Notes: a model not told the origin generated them from the sequence alone. A stretch of DNA of 64,000 nt from JAITVB01 sp031553805 (GCA_031553805.1 JAVBLC010000017.1:12307-76306), one strand, 5' to 3'; counted from the stretch's first letter, positions 35,427-43,118 are shown. Program-made: numbers and translations.

Positions 35427-36110
35427 ATGAATATGAAAGAAAGAATTCGTCAGATACGCAGCATGTTAGGAATGACCCAGGAGCAACTGGGCGAAGTCCT
35501 CGGCGTCAAAAAGAGCACCCTGTCGATGATCGAAACGGGAAAAGCGGCCCTCTCGAACCGCAATAAGCAACTTTTGATTGAAAAATTGAACATCGATCCC
35601 GGTTGGCTCGAAACCGGCGAGGGCGAGATGATCACGGCTTCGTTCAATCCCCACCTGTCGAACGTGCGCGGTACCGACCGTAACCTCTCGGCCCAGCGCA
35701 TCCCGCTCTACAACATCGAGGGCACGGCCGGGCTTGTGCCGCTGTTCCTCGACCACCGCTCGATACAGCCGATCGACTATATCCAAATTCCGAACCTGCC
35801 CAAGTGCGACGGTGCGATCTATATCGTCGGCGACAGCATGTACCCCCTGCTCAAGAGCGGCGACATCGTCCTCTACAAACAGGTCAACGACATCGCCAAC
35901 AACATCTTTTGGGGCGAAATGTATCTCATCTCGATCGACATCGACGGCGAGGAGTACATCACCGTGAAATACGTCCAGCGTTCGGAGCGTCCTGACCACA
36001 TTCGCCTGGTGAGCCAGAATCCCCACCATGCCGACAAAGAAATCCACATCGGCCGGGTCAACGCGCTGGCCTTTGTCAAGGCGAGCATCCGGATGAATTC
36101 GATCCGTTGA
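35427..36110 (+). CDS. LexA/CI-like repressor with S24 peptidase domain
   Basis: 227 residues. An XRE helix-turn-helix (RSMLGMTQEQLGEVLGVKKSTLSMIETGKAALS over residues 11-43), then an S24 domain with GDSMYPLLKSGDIVLY: Ser137 and Lys181 (in ITVKYV) form the dyad expected for RecA-stimulated self-cleavage. It is divergent from the terminase cassette and is probably its repressor, induced by DNA damage. It is a paralogue of the regulator at 18210, which lacks the dyad. A methionine two codons downstream is an equally good start. Confidence 0.85.
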   Translation: MNMKERIRQIRSMLGMTQEQLGEVLGVKKSTLSMIETGKAALSNRNKQLLIEKLNIDPGWLETGEGEMITASFNPHLSNVRGTDRNLSAQRIPLYNIEGTAGLVPLFLDHRSIQPIDYIQIPNLPKCDGAIYIVGDSMYPLLKSGDIVLYKQVNDIANNIFWGEMYLISIDIDGEEYITVKYVQRSERPDHIRLVSQNPHHADKEIHIGRVNALAFVKASIRMNSIR

Positions 36111-36124
36111 TTGCGGCAGAAAAC

Positions 36125-36163
36125 AAAAAGAGCGGGCCCCGATTGCGCGGCCCGCTCTTTTTT
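36125..36163 (+). terminator. Terminator after the repressor
   Basis: Stem AGAGCGGGCC / GGCCCGCTCT flanked by an A run and a T run; works in both directions. Confidence 0.85.
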
Positions 36164-36174
36164 ATGGAGTGGGT

Positions 36175-36326
36175 TTAATAATTGACCTTTACGTCGTAGC
36201 TGACCCGATACCCGGGAATGCCGTTGACGTTGGTCGCCATCATCGACACGGGACCGTCCAACTCCGGGTCGTAGGTATCCCTACCACCAGGGCCAGCGCA
36301 TAAAAAAGGAGGTTTGTTGCCTTCAT
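36175..36326 (-). pseudogene. Frameshifted small secreted-protein gene
   Basis: Minus-strand sequence starts ATGAAGGCAACAAACCTCC (signal-peptide-like MKATNLLFYALALVVG) and later reads, in another frame, YDPELDGPVSMMATNVNGIPGYRVSYDVK... to a TAA at 36175. The total length (152 bases) is not a multiple of three, so the two parts are out of frame. A promoter and a leader hairpin of the usual kind are still present upstream. Probably a decayed gene for a small secreted protein. Confidence 0.5.
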
Positions 36327-36385
36327 GTCGTTTCGTCTTTTTCACAGGCGCCTCCCCGGCACCCGGAGTTCTTGCTTTGCTTGAA

Positions 36386-36393
36386 CAAAGGTA
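36386..36393 (-). promoter_or_regulatory. -7 box of the decayed small gene
   Basis: Minus-strand TACCTTTG, exact fit, followed by a GTGCCGGGGAGGCGCC leader hairpin at 36347-36364. Confidence 0.45.
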
Positions 36394-36396
36394 GCG

Positions 36397-36443
36397 AAAA
36401 TAGCCCGCCGTTATTCCCTTTTCAAAAAACAGCGGGCTATTTT
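36397..36443 (-). terminator. Terminator after the MFS gene
   Basis: Stem AAAATAGCCCGC / GCGGGCTATTTT around a 23-base loop, 12 bases past the MFS stop codon. Confidence 0.7.
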
Positions 36444-36455
36444 AACAGAATTGTA

Positions 36456-37685
36456 TTAATTCTTTGAACTGTCGACCAGCTCCCGGTCCATTCCCATCAG
36501 CACCGGAATAAAGAAGCATACTGCCCCGATCGCCACGATTATCGCCCCGGCCACGACAAACACGGTGTTGACCCCGATGCGGTCGGCGAGTGGTCCGGCG
36601 GCCAGCAACCCCAGGGGAGCCGGCAAGATGGCCAGCGTACCGAACAACGAAAAGACGCGGCCCAGCATACCCGGTTCGATCCGGGTCTGGATGAGCGAGA
36701 TCAGCGGGCTGTTGAGAAACGGCACGGTCAATCCCATCACCGCCACCCATGCCAGGAACCAGTAGTAACCCGTGCGCGGCAGCACGCCCGAAAGGGCAAA
36801 CGCCGCCCCCATTACGATATAGGCCAGTACGATCATCAGCACCCGGCGGCGGTTGGTGCCCCAAATACCGATCAGCACCCCGCCCACGAGCATCCCTGCG
36901 GCGAAGGCCGCCTCGGCCATCCCCATCTGGAATGGCGTGCCGCCGAAATAGTCGTAGGTCATCAGCGGATAGAGCGCTCCGCCCGGCATATAGAAAAAGA
37001 TGCAGAGCGTCCACGTCGCCATCAGCACCGTCAGCCCGCGGTCTTGCCAAATGGCGCGCAGGGCGTCGAGCATTTCGCGGATCACGGTGCCCCCCTTGAG
37101 CCCCGTTACAGGTGGTGTGGCCGGGATTTTTATGAACAGCAGGCTCGACGAGGCGATGACGGCGCCCGCTACGTCGATCCACATGATCTGGTCCATCGGC
37201 ATTGCGCTCACCAGCAGTGCTCCCAGGGCCGGGCCGGCGATGTTGGCCACCGATTGCAGTGCCTGGGTGATGCCCGCGATCCGGGTCAGGTGTTGCTCGG
37301 GGGCGAGCAGAGGCACCGAGGCCTGCATTGCCGGATAGTGGAACGCCCCGCCCACCGAGCGGGCGGCGAGCAGGAGGTAGATGTGCCACATCTGGATCAC
37401 GTCGTAGCGATACAGGAAAGCGATCACGACGCAACAAAGGGCAATGAAGAGGTCGGCGACGATCATGATCGCCTTGCGGTTCCAACGGTCGACCCACACC
37501 CCGATGAAAGGGCCGAGCACGATCTGGGGTATCAGCCCGGCGATGGCGGCCATCGCCAACACGCTCGCCGAGCCGGTTTCGATCGTCACCCACAGGATGA
37601 TGGCGAATTGGACCAGTGCACTGCTCAGCAGCGAAAAGGCCTGGCCCGACCATATAATGAAAAAAGTTCTTTTCCAGGTAGACAT
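36456..37685 (-). CDS. MFS transporter (exporter type)
   Basis: 409 residues with twelve hydrophobic helices. The loop after helix 2 has GPFIGVWVDRWNRKAIMI, the typical major facilitator motif A (GxxxDRxxRK). Overall similar to the macrolide/enterobactin exporter branch. Likely exports a drug or metabolite; substrate unknown. The gene stands alone with its own promoter, leader hairpin and terminator. Confidence 0.88.
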   Translation of the reverse strand: MSTWKRTFFIIWSGQAFSLLSSALVQFAIILWVTIETGSASVLAMAAIAGLIPQIVLGPFIGVWVDRWNRKAIMIVADLFIALCCVVIAFLYRYDVIQMWHIYLLLAARSVGGAFHYPAMQASVPLLAPEQHLTRIAGITQALQSVANIAGPALGALLVSAMPMDQIMWIDVAGAVIASSSLLFIKIPATPPVTGLKGGTVIREMLDALRAIWQDRGLTVLMATWTLCIFFYMPGGALYPLMTYDYFGGTPFQMGMAEAAFAAGMLVGGVLIGIWGTNRRRVLMIVLAYIVMGAAFALSGVLPRTGYYWFLAWVAVMGLTVPFLNSPLISLIQTRIEPGMLGRVFSLFGTLAILPAPLGLLAAGPLADRIGVNTVFVVAGAIIVAIGAVCFFIPVLMGMDRELVDSSKN

Positions 37686-37770
37686 ATAATAGTGGTGTTA
37701 ACGGCAACTGTGCGTGTCTTTCGGCACGGAACAATGCTTTTTTCCGCGAACAGTCCGCCGCAATTGCACA

Positions 37771-37786
37771 AGTGCCTCCCGGCACT
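37771..37786 (-). promoter_or_regulatory. 5' leader hairpin of the GTGCC...GGCAC family
   Basis: On the minus strand AGTGCCGGGAGGCACT, a near-perfect palindrome about 13 bases after the promoter at 37799-37806 and about 85 bases before the MFS start. One of several leaders with this motif. Confidence 0.5.
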
Positions 37787-37798
37787 CGAGATTTAAAA

Positions 37799-37806
37799 CA
37801 AATATA
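37799..37806 (-). promoter_or_regulatory. -7 box of the MFS gene
   Basis: Minus-strand TATATTTG, exact fit. The leader to the MFS start is about 110 bases. Confidence 0.5.
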
Positions 37807-37856
37807 TGGAAAAACTTCCGCCGGGCGGCGGAAAAGCCCGGGAAACCGGGGCGGGA

Positions 37857-37916
37857 CTACTTGTTACGCGCTCTGGCAGCAGCGGCGCAGGCGGCGCGGA
37901 GGGATGACCGGTACAT
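37857..37916 (-). CDS. Possible 19-codon small ORF
   Basis: An ATG-to-TAG frame of 19 codons (MYRSSLRAACAAAARARNK), basic and alanine-rich, lies 24 bases after an exact -7 box (minus-strand TACCTTTG at 37940-37947). It could encode a tiny basic peptide or be chance coding within an untranslated RNA. Nothing else is coded between 37686 and 38318 apart from the MFS and metK leaders. Confidence 0.25.
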   Translation of the reverse strand: MYRSSLRAACAAAARARNK

Positions 37917-38071
37917 CAAACAGGTTTTACTTGGAAAAACAAAGGTAATGATTTTTCTCAAAATAAACAAAAACAGCGCGATCCGTGCAAAAAACAACTT
38001 CATGCGGTTCGGTGCGGAGTGAAAAAAACTGTTGTCTGGAGCGAAAAATTGGAATATCGCGGAAAAGCGAT

Positions 38072-38079
38072 TACCTTTG
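38072..38079 (+). promoter_or_regulatory. -7 box of metK
   Basis: TACCTTTG, exact fit, about 240 bases upstream of the metK start. Confidence 0.5.
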
Positions 38080-38084
38080 TGCTA

Positions 38085-38318
38085 TACAATGTGGAAAGAT
38101 TTGGCCGATTGCTACCACACAAAAAAATTGCTAAAGCAGCACCAGCGCCCCTTGCGGGGTTTCCCGATGCAGAGAGCCGTCCGGCTCGAAAAAGCTTTTT
38201 CTTTGTAACGCTTCAATCAACCAGGTTTTGTGCTTTTCGGATGCCTTTCGGCATACGGATTTATTGACTTCACTATGTCTTAGTGCCTTCCGGTGCTTGG
38301 CGTTTTTTGGACTTTATT
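38085..38318 (+). promoter_or_regulatory. Long structured metK leader
   Basis: A leader of roughly 230 bases with a series of small hairpins: cccc-ttgc-gggg near 38149-38160, GAGCCGTCCGGCTC near 38171, ATGCCTTTCGGCAT (38241-38254) and AGTGCCTTCCGGTGCT (38282-38297). I could not match it to a known SAM riboswitch class. A regulatory role is an inference from its length and structure. Confidence 0.35.
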
Positions 38319-39623
38319 ATGAAAAAAATGGGATATTTATTTACGTCGGAATCGGTGTCCGAGGGGCACCCCGACAAAGTGGCGGACCAGATCTCGGACG
38401 CCATCCTCGATGAATTTTTACGGAATGACCCGCAGGCGAAAGTGGCTTGCGAGGTGCTTGTGACGACCGGCCTGGCCGTGATCGGCGGCGAAGTGCGTTC
38501 GGATGCCTACGTCGACATCCAGTCGGTGGCGCGGGGGGTGATCAACCGCATCGGGTACACCCGCAGCGAATATATGTTCGACGGCAGCGCGTGCGGCATC
38601 CTGTCGGCGATCCACGAACAGTCGCCTGACATCAACCAGGGCGTGGTACGTGAAAACGCCGACGAACAGGGCGCGGGCGACCAGGGGATGATGTTCGGTT
38701 ATGCGACCGACGAGAGCAAGGAGCTGATGCCTGCTTCGCTGATCCTGTCGCACGTGATTCTCAAGGAGTTGGCCGTAATCCGCCGCCAGGGCGACGTGAT
38801 GCCTTACCTGCGCCCCGATGCGAAGAGCCAGGTGACGATTGAATACGATGACAATGGGCGTCCGTTGCGCGTGCACACGATCGTGGTTTCGACCCAGCAC
38901 GACGAATTCCTGACGGCCGATAAATTCGGCGGCGATGAGAAACTGGCCGAAAAGCAAATGGGGGCGATCATCAAGGAAGACGTGCGCACGATCCTCATTC
39001 CGCGGGTCAAGGCGCGGCTGTTGGCGGCCGGTGACCAACTGGGTGAGCTGATCGGCGAGGAATATATCCTGCACGTGAATCCGACCGGCAAATTTGTGAT
39101 CGGCGGGCCGCACGGCGACACAGGACTGACCGGCCGCAAGATCATTGTCGACACTTACGGGGGCCGTGGGGCCCACGGCGGCGGGGCGTTTTCGGGCAAG
39201 GACTCGTCGAAGGTCGACCGTTCGGCGGCTTATGCGGCGCGGCACATTGCCAAAAACATGGTGGCGGCCGGGGTCGCCGGGCAGATGTTGGTGCAGGTGG
39301 CTTATGCGATCGGGGTGGCGCGGCCGGTGAGTGTTTTTGTGAAGACTTACGGGACGGCTAAGGTGGCATTGAGCGATAGCCAGCTGGCTGAGGTTGTCGA
39401 AAAGTTGTTTGATTTGCGTCCGGCGAAGATTGTGGAACGGTTCGGGCTGCGGAATCCGATTTTTGAGGTGACGGCGGCTTATGGGCATTTTGGGCGCAGA
39501 CCTTATACAGAGTTGGCCGAGGTGACTGAGAACGGGAAGAAAGTGCAGCGTGAGGTGGAGTTTTTCGGCTGGGAGAAGTTGGACATGGTCGACGAGATCC
39601 GTAAGACGCTTCAACTGAATTAA
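38319..39623 (+). CDS. metK: S-adenosylmethionine synthetase
   Basis: 434 residues. LFTSESVSEGHPDKVADQISDAILD at the N-terminus, GDQGMMFGYATDES, and GGGAFSGKDSSKVDRSAAY are the family signatures with ATP- and metal-binding residues. The Bacteroidota form carries an insert after SLILSH, as here. It makes SAM from methionine and ATP. An ATG three codons later (38328) is an alternative start. The 3' third uses fewer C-ending codons than the 5' part. A type A repeat begins about 12 bases after the stop. Confidence 0.96.
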   Translation: MKKMGYLFTSESVSEGHPDKVADQISDAILDEFLRNDPQAKVACEVLVTTGLAVIGGEVRSDAYVDIQSVARGVINRIGYTRSEYMFDGSACGILSAIHEQSPDINQGVVRENADEQGAGDQGMMFGYATDESKELMPASLILSHVILKELAVIRRQGDVMPYLRPDAKSQVTIEYDDNGRPLRVHTIVVSTQHDEFLTADKFGGDEKLAEKQMGAIIKEDVRTILIPRVKARLLAAGDQLGELIGEEYILHVNPTGKFVIGGPHGDTGLTGRKIIVDTYGGRGAHGGGAFSGKDSSKVDRSAAYAARHIAKNMVAAGVAGQMLVQVAYAIGVARPVSVFVKTYGTAKVALSDSQLAEVVEKLFDLRPAKIVERFGLRNPIFEVTAAYGHFGRRPYTELAEVTENGKKVQREVEFFGWEKLDMVDEIRKTLQLN

Positions 39624-39634
39624 CCGGTTACAGC

Positions 39635-39743
39635 AAAGTAAGTTAAGCGATGCAAGGCATCGCCTAAAAATTTTTAACTGCGTTGAGCTCGCCCGTTGCT
39701 TGTGCAACGATCTCGGTTTGCGGCGCTTTTTATAAAAAGCGCC
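39635..39743. repeat. Intergenic repeat, type A single arm, reverse orientation
   Basis: cagcaaagtaagtt at the gene side, cctaaaaatttttaactgcg in the middle and the palindromic head ggcgctttttataaaaagcg (39722-39741) at the end. Same plan and orientation as the 32855-32988 copy. Confidence 0.7.
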
Positions 39744-39788
39744 AGTCCCCTCGCGGAGCCTCTCTCTTGCGTGGTGGCCAGCTTTCAG

Positions 39789-39845
39789 GCAGATTTATGC
39801 CCGAGCCGGTTTAGTATTCCGATCCTCCTCATTGCATAAATCTGC
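39789..39845. repeat. Intergenic hairpin repeat, type B variant
   Basis: Arms gcagatttatgc and gcataaatctgc (12 bp, perfect) around a loop which reads GAGGAGGATC...ACCGGCTCGG in reverse complement. Flanked by direct repeats gtggtggcca at 39771-39780 and 39851-39860. Confidence 0.65.
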
Positions 39846-39875
39846 TCTGTGTGGTGGCCAATCTTTTAAAAACAG

Positions 39876-39905
39876 GCGCGGCGGGCAGTTGCTCGCCGCG
39901 TTTTA
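39876..39905 (+). terminator. GC hairpin with T-rich tail
   Basis: Stem CGCGGCG / CGCCGCG followed by ttttattt. It lies between two type B copies and far from metK, so its transcript is uncertain. Confidence 0.45.
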
Positions 39906-39912
39906 TTTATTT

Positions 39913-39998
39913 GGCCACGCTCCCCAGAGATTTTTATGCATAGGAGGGCTACCTCTATCGGGCCCGAACCAGCATAAAAATCTCTGGGGAGCGTGGCC
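39913..39998. repeat. Intergenic hairpin repeat, type B, longest arms
   Basis: A perfect 27-bp inverted repeat: ggccacgctccccagagatt... (39913-39939) pairs with ...aatctctggggagcgtggcc (39972-39998) around 32 bases with GGAGGG and CGGGCCCGAACC. The best preserved member of the type B family. Confidence 0.8.
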
Positions 39999-40025
39999 AC
40001 CGCTTTAGGCTACGCCAAGAGAACA

Positions 40026-40120
40026 GCCGCTTTTTATAAAGAGCGGCACCAAAAATCTTTCTGGAAAGCTGCGCTTTCCTGGGGTGATTTCGCTTTGAAA
40101 AACTCCCTGTGCGGGGACGC
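40026..40120. repeat. Intergenic repeat, type A single arm
   Basis: Palindromic head gccgctttttataaagagcg (40026-40045), then aaaaatctttctggaaagct, gcgctttcctggggtgattt and finally ccctgtgcggggacgcac at the edge of the polyferredoxin gene. Confidence 0.7.
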
Positions 40121-40121
40121 A

Positions 40122-41675
40122 CTAGAAGCCGAAGCCCAAGTCTTCCACCTCATGCTGCTTGTCGACCGTCGGCGGCTCGGCCCACATCTGAGGCTCACTC
40201 CCCTCCACATAGATCGCCAGTTCGTGCTTCGGGCAGATCGATTCGCAAGCCCCGCACCCAATGCAAAACTCGGTGTGCGTTTGCGGAATCGTCAACGTTC
40301 CCCGGAACGGCACCATCACCAACGCCCCCGTCGGACAATGTTCGGCACAAGCCCCGCAATCCTGCAACTCCGAATGCACGATGCACTCGCGCTTCACAAA
40401 ATGCACGATCCCCGCCTGCCGGATCTTCTTCTCTTCGACCGTCAATTGTGCAATCGCCCCTGTCGGGCACACATCGCCGCAAACCGTACACTCGTAATTG
40501 CAATATACGTCGACCTCATAAAACATATGCGGCTGCATCATCCCTGTCAACCCCCGTTCGAGATACGACGGTCGCAGCACCTGCATCGGGCACTTGGCCA
40601 CACACAACTGGCAGGCCGTACACTTATCCGTAAAATTGTCGACCGCCCCCGGAGGCAACGGATAGCGCCGCGATTCGGCGGTCGCGCCGCCGCCCTGAAC
40701 CCGTGCCTGCATCCTCACCAGCGGAACCACCGCCAGCGACGTAGCCGTCCGTTTCAAAAACTCGCGCCGACCGGCATCGTAATTCTGCCGTGCCGCCGCC
40801 GGTTTCGTCCCGGCCGGTTGTGCCGCCGTTTTTCCATAACGGAAACGGTAACCGATCGCTTTCTGGTTGCAAGTGCCGATACAATTATAACAGGTCACGC
40901 AACGGCTCGCATCGACCGTCAGGTTGCGCTGGTCGATGCACTCGGCCTTGCAACGGTCGGTGCAGCGATTGCAGTGGTTGCATTTGTTGCTGTCGATCCT
41001 GATCCCGAAAATGGAATACCGCGAAAGAAATCCCAGCACCGTCCCCAACGGGCAAACCGTGTTGCACCACAGCCGTCCGCGGCCCAACACCAATACCGTC
41101 AGGATCACCAGCACCACGCCGGCAAAGATCGTGATCGGCCACATCGCATACTCGGCCACCGGATAAACCGAAAAATTGCCCCGCGCATTGAGGATGCCCG
41201 CCAACACGTTGTTGCCCCACACGTACACGGGCTTGAACAGCCCCGTCGCCATCCGGCCGAAATTTGAATATGGGTCGAGCAGCAAGACAACGGTCGTAAT
41301 CCCGAAAAACAGCGGCACGACCGCCGCCAGGAAGCCGTAGCGGAGCCAGTTGTTCGGTTTCCGGTAAGTCGCCTTCGCATCGTATTTCCGTTTCCCCTTG
41401 CGTCGAATTCCCAGCACGATGCGTTGGCAGCGCCCGATCACGTCCTGCAGGATGCCCAGCGGACAAAGGATCGAGCAATAAAGCCGTCCGAACAGCAGCG
41501 CAGACAGCAGCAGCACCGCGGCCAGCACCCACATCCCGGCCAGCAGTGCCGGCACCAGTTGTGCGTGCATCAGCCGGTGGAGCCACAACGGCAGCGAACC
41601 CGAAAAATCAAGGAAAAAAGCAAGCGTCAGCAAAAAGACGATCGAAGCGATCGCGATCCGGAGATATTTCAACAT
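40122..41675 (-). CDS. Membrane polyferredoxin, NapH-like
   Basis: 517 residues. The N-terminal half has about six membrane helices and two CxxxCPLG motifs (YCSILCPLG, WCNTVCPLG) as in NapH/MauN-type electron-transfer proteins. After the first ferredoxin pair (CNHCNRCTDRC, CVTCYNCIGTC) comes an embedded Tat-like signal GRREFLKRTATSLAVVPL, then four more Fe-S motifs (CTACQLCVAKCP, CTVCGDVCPTG, CGACAEHCP, CIGCGACESICP). It should pass electrons between the membrane pool and an extracytoplasmic partner. It is the last gene of an operon with the DUF362 protein. The internal Tat-like motif suggests a fusion of two proteins usually coded apart. Confidence 0.85.
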   Translation of the reverse strand: MLKYLRIAIASIVFLLTLAFFLDFSGSLPLWLHRLMHAQLVPALLAGMWVLAAVLLLSALLFGRLYCSILCPLGILQDVIGRCQRIVLGIRRKGKRKYDAKATYRKPNNWLRYGFLAAVVPLFFGITTVVLLLDPYSNFGRMATGLFKPVYVWGNNVLAGILNARGNFSVYPVAEYAMWPITIFAGVVLVILTVLVLGRGRLWCNTVCPLGTVLGFLSRYSIFGIRIDSNKCNHCNRCTDRCKAECIDQRNLTVDASRCVTCYNCIGTCNQKAIGYRFRYGKTAAQPAGTKPAAARQNYDAGRREFLKRTATSLAVVPLVRMQARVQGGGATAESRRYPLPPGAVDNFTDKCTACQLCVAKCPMQVLRPSYLERGLTGMMQPHMFYEVDVYCNYECTVCGDVCPTGAIAQLTVEEKKIRQAGIVHFVKRECIVHSELQDCGACAEHCPTGALVMVPFRGTLTIPQTHTEFCIGCGACESICPKHELAIYVEGSEPQMWAEPPTVDKQHEVEDLGFGF

Positions 41676-41710
41676 AGTGTTTGCGCGTGTGTTTGGGGTG
41701 GTGGGTTTTT

Positions 41711-41743
41711 AAAAAAGGCCGAAGCGGGGCTCCGGCCTTTTTA
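41711..41743 (-). terminator. Hairpin between DUF362 and polyferredoxin genes
   Basis: Stem AAAAAGGCCG / CGGCCTTTTT with loop AAGCGGGGCTC, 13 bases after the DUF362 stop. It may end or attenuate transcription before the polyferredoxin gene. Confidence 0.7.
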
Positions 41744-41756
41744 CGGAGGACAGCGG

Positions 41757-42704
41757 TTAGGCCATCGAAATCCGGGACACCTTGACCTTGTCGAGGTCCA
41801 TCGTGCCGAGTTTCAGGTTTTCGCCGTTCTTGATGTGCGAGATGTCGGCCAGGCTGATGTCGGGACGCATCTGGATGAAGAATTTGGCGGCAGCCGTGTC
41901 GACAGCCACCGGGTCGGCCGAAGCGAAAAGGGCTTTGGCTACCGTCACGTCTTCCTTCGTTTTTCCCCCCGGGCCGTTGGTTTTCACCACGCGGTAGGCG
42001 TCGACGATGTGCAGGGCCGGTTTCTTCGGCCAGGTGTTGATATCGGCGATGCACTGCTGCAGGTCGTTCGAGTGGAAAATGCGGCGGTCCCACACGATGC
42101 CCAGGTAGTTCTTCATCGCGGCGGTCATCTTCGCCCCGCCGTGGTTTTTCAGCACCGGCACGTTGAACCACACATCGCAGTTGACCAGGTCGCGGTGGAT
42201 CTTCGTGTTTTTCAGTTTCACCCCGCGCGGGAGCTGCACGTCGACATAAAGGCTTTCGTCGTTGCCGGGGATCATTTTGCCCCCGTTGGCCTCCACCTCT
42301 TTCTGGATGCCGCTGTTTTGGTAGCAGTTGCGCCAGTCGTTGAGCGTGTGGTCGAAGACCAGCACTTCCGACGCGCCGGCGGCCTTGCACTGCTTCACCA
42401 GTGCACCGACCAGTTGCGGGTTGGTGTTCGGTCCCTCTTCCGGGGTCTTGTCAAAGCCGATATTGGGTTTGATGACCACTTTCTGTCCTTTTTTGACGAA
42501 TTTGCCGATGCCGCCCATTTCGGTCAGCATCCGGTTAAGCATGGCAGCTGCGTCACCGCCCATGATGGCGACCAGGTTGGTGCTGCCCGCAGCAGCCGTT
42601 TGAGGCTCGACCGAAGCGGCCACAGCCTGGCGGAGCGACGAGAAATCTACGGTGGCGATCAACCCCGCCATCGCCGCAGTTTTCAAAAAATCCCTTCTAT
42701 CCAT
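41757..42704 (-). CDS. DUF362 protein with Tat signal
   Basis: 315 residues. It begins with a twin-arginine signal MDRRDFLKTAAMAGL, so it is exported folded. The body is DUF362: KKGQKVVIKPNIGFD, PQLVGALVKQCKAAGASEVLVFDH, NVPVLKNHGGAKMTAAMKNYLG. DUF362 proteins are common beside ferredoxins; their reaction is unknown. Unlike many relatives it has no ferredoxin domain of its own, and the neighbouring polyferredoxin probably supplies it. It starts four bases after the phosphoribosyltransferase gene. Confidence 0.82.
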   Translation of the reverse strand: MDRRDFLKTAAMAGLIATVDFSSLRQAVAASVEPQTAAAGSTNLVAIMGGDAAAMLNRMLTEMGGIGKFVKKGQKVVIKPNIGFDKTPEEGPNTNPQLVGALVKQCKAAGASEVLVFDHTLNDWRNCYQNSGIQKEVEANGGKMIPGNDESLYVDVQLPRGVKLKNTKIHRDLVNCDVWFNVPVLKNHGGAKMTAAMKNYLGIVWDRRIFHSNDLQQCIADINTWPKKPALHIVDAYRVVKTNGPGGKTKEDVTVAKALFASADPVAVDTAAAKFFIQMRPDISLADISHIKNGENLKLGTMDLDKVKVSRISMA

Positions 42705-42708
42705 AGTT

Positions 42709-43113
42709 TTACGTTTTTATGATCCACGGAAAGCAGAAGCAGGGGACGTCCAGCAACGGATAATCGGCCGGGCCGTTGACCGCGAAAGTCTTGACGACGG
42801 CCGCCCCTTTTTCCAGCAATAATTTTTTCGCCATAGTAAGCGTGGCGCCGCTTTTGACCCGGTCTTCGACCAGCAGGATCGTCTTTCGATTTACATCGTA
42901 AGCGGGTTCCTCAACCAATTTCGGGGAGTCATACATCGGCCGTTGCTCCGGATCGCGCAGCGAAATTTTCAGCAGTTGAAACTCGGCGCCCAATCGTTGG
43001 TTGAGCATCGCGGCGGGAATGATCCCCCCGTTGGCGATGGCGACGACCATATCGAACTTTTCGGAAAATTCGATTTGCTCGATCAGCTCCCGGATCCGGT
43101 CGAAATCGTACAC
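42709..43113 (-). CDS. Type I phosphoribosyltransferase
   Basis: 134 residues from a GTG at 43113, chosen because it follows a GGAGATAA sequence 7-14 bases upstream and the stop of the preceding gene; TTG nine codons upstream is an alternative. The PRPP loop is ILLVEDRVKSGATLTMA, and FDMVVAIANGGIIPAAML is the first core strand. It resembles the purine/xanthine branch. It lies between a membrane S-component-like gene and a DUF362 gene, a position that suggests salvage of an imported base or nucleoside, though that is an inference. Confidence 0.75.
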   Translation of the reverse strand: MYDFDRIRELIEQIEFSEKFDMVVAIANGGIIPAAMLNQRLGAEFQLLKISLRDPEQRPMYDSPKLVEEPAYDVNRKTILLVEDRVKSGATLTMAKKLLLEKGAAVVKTFAVNGPADYPLLDVPCFCFPWIIKT

Positions 43114-43118
43114 CGGGA

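Noticed and set aside
38085..38318. Known SAM riboswitch before metK
   Set aside because: No match to the conserved core of the SAM riboswitch classes I know; kept only as an unassigned leader.
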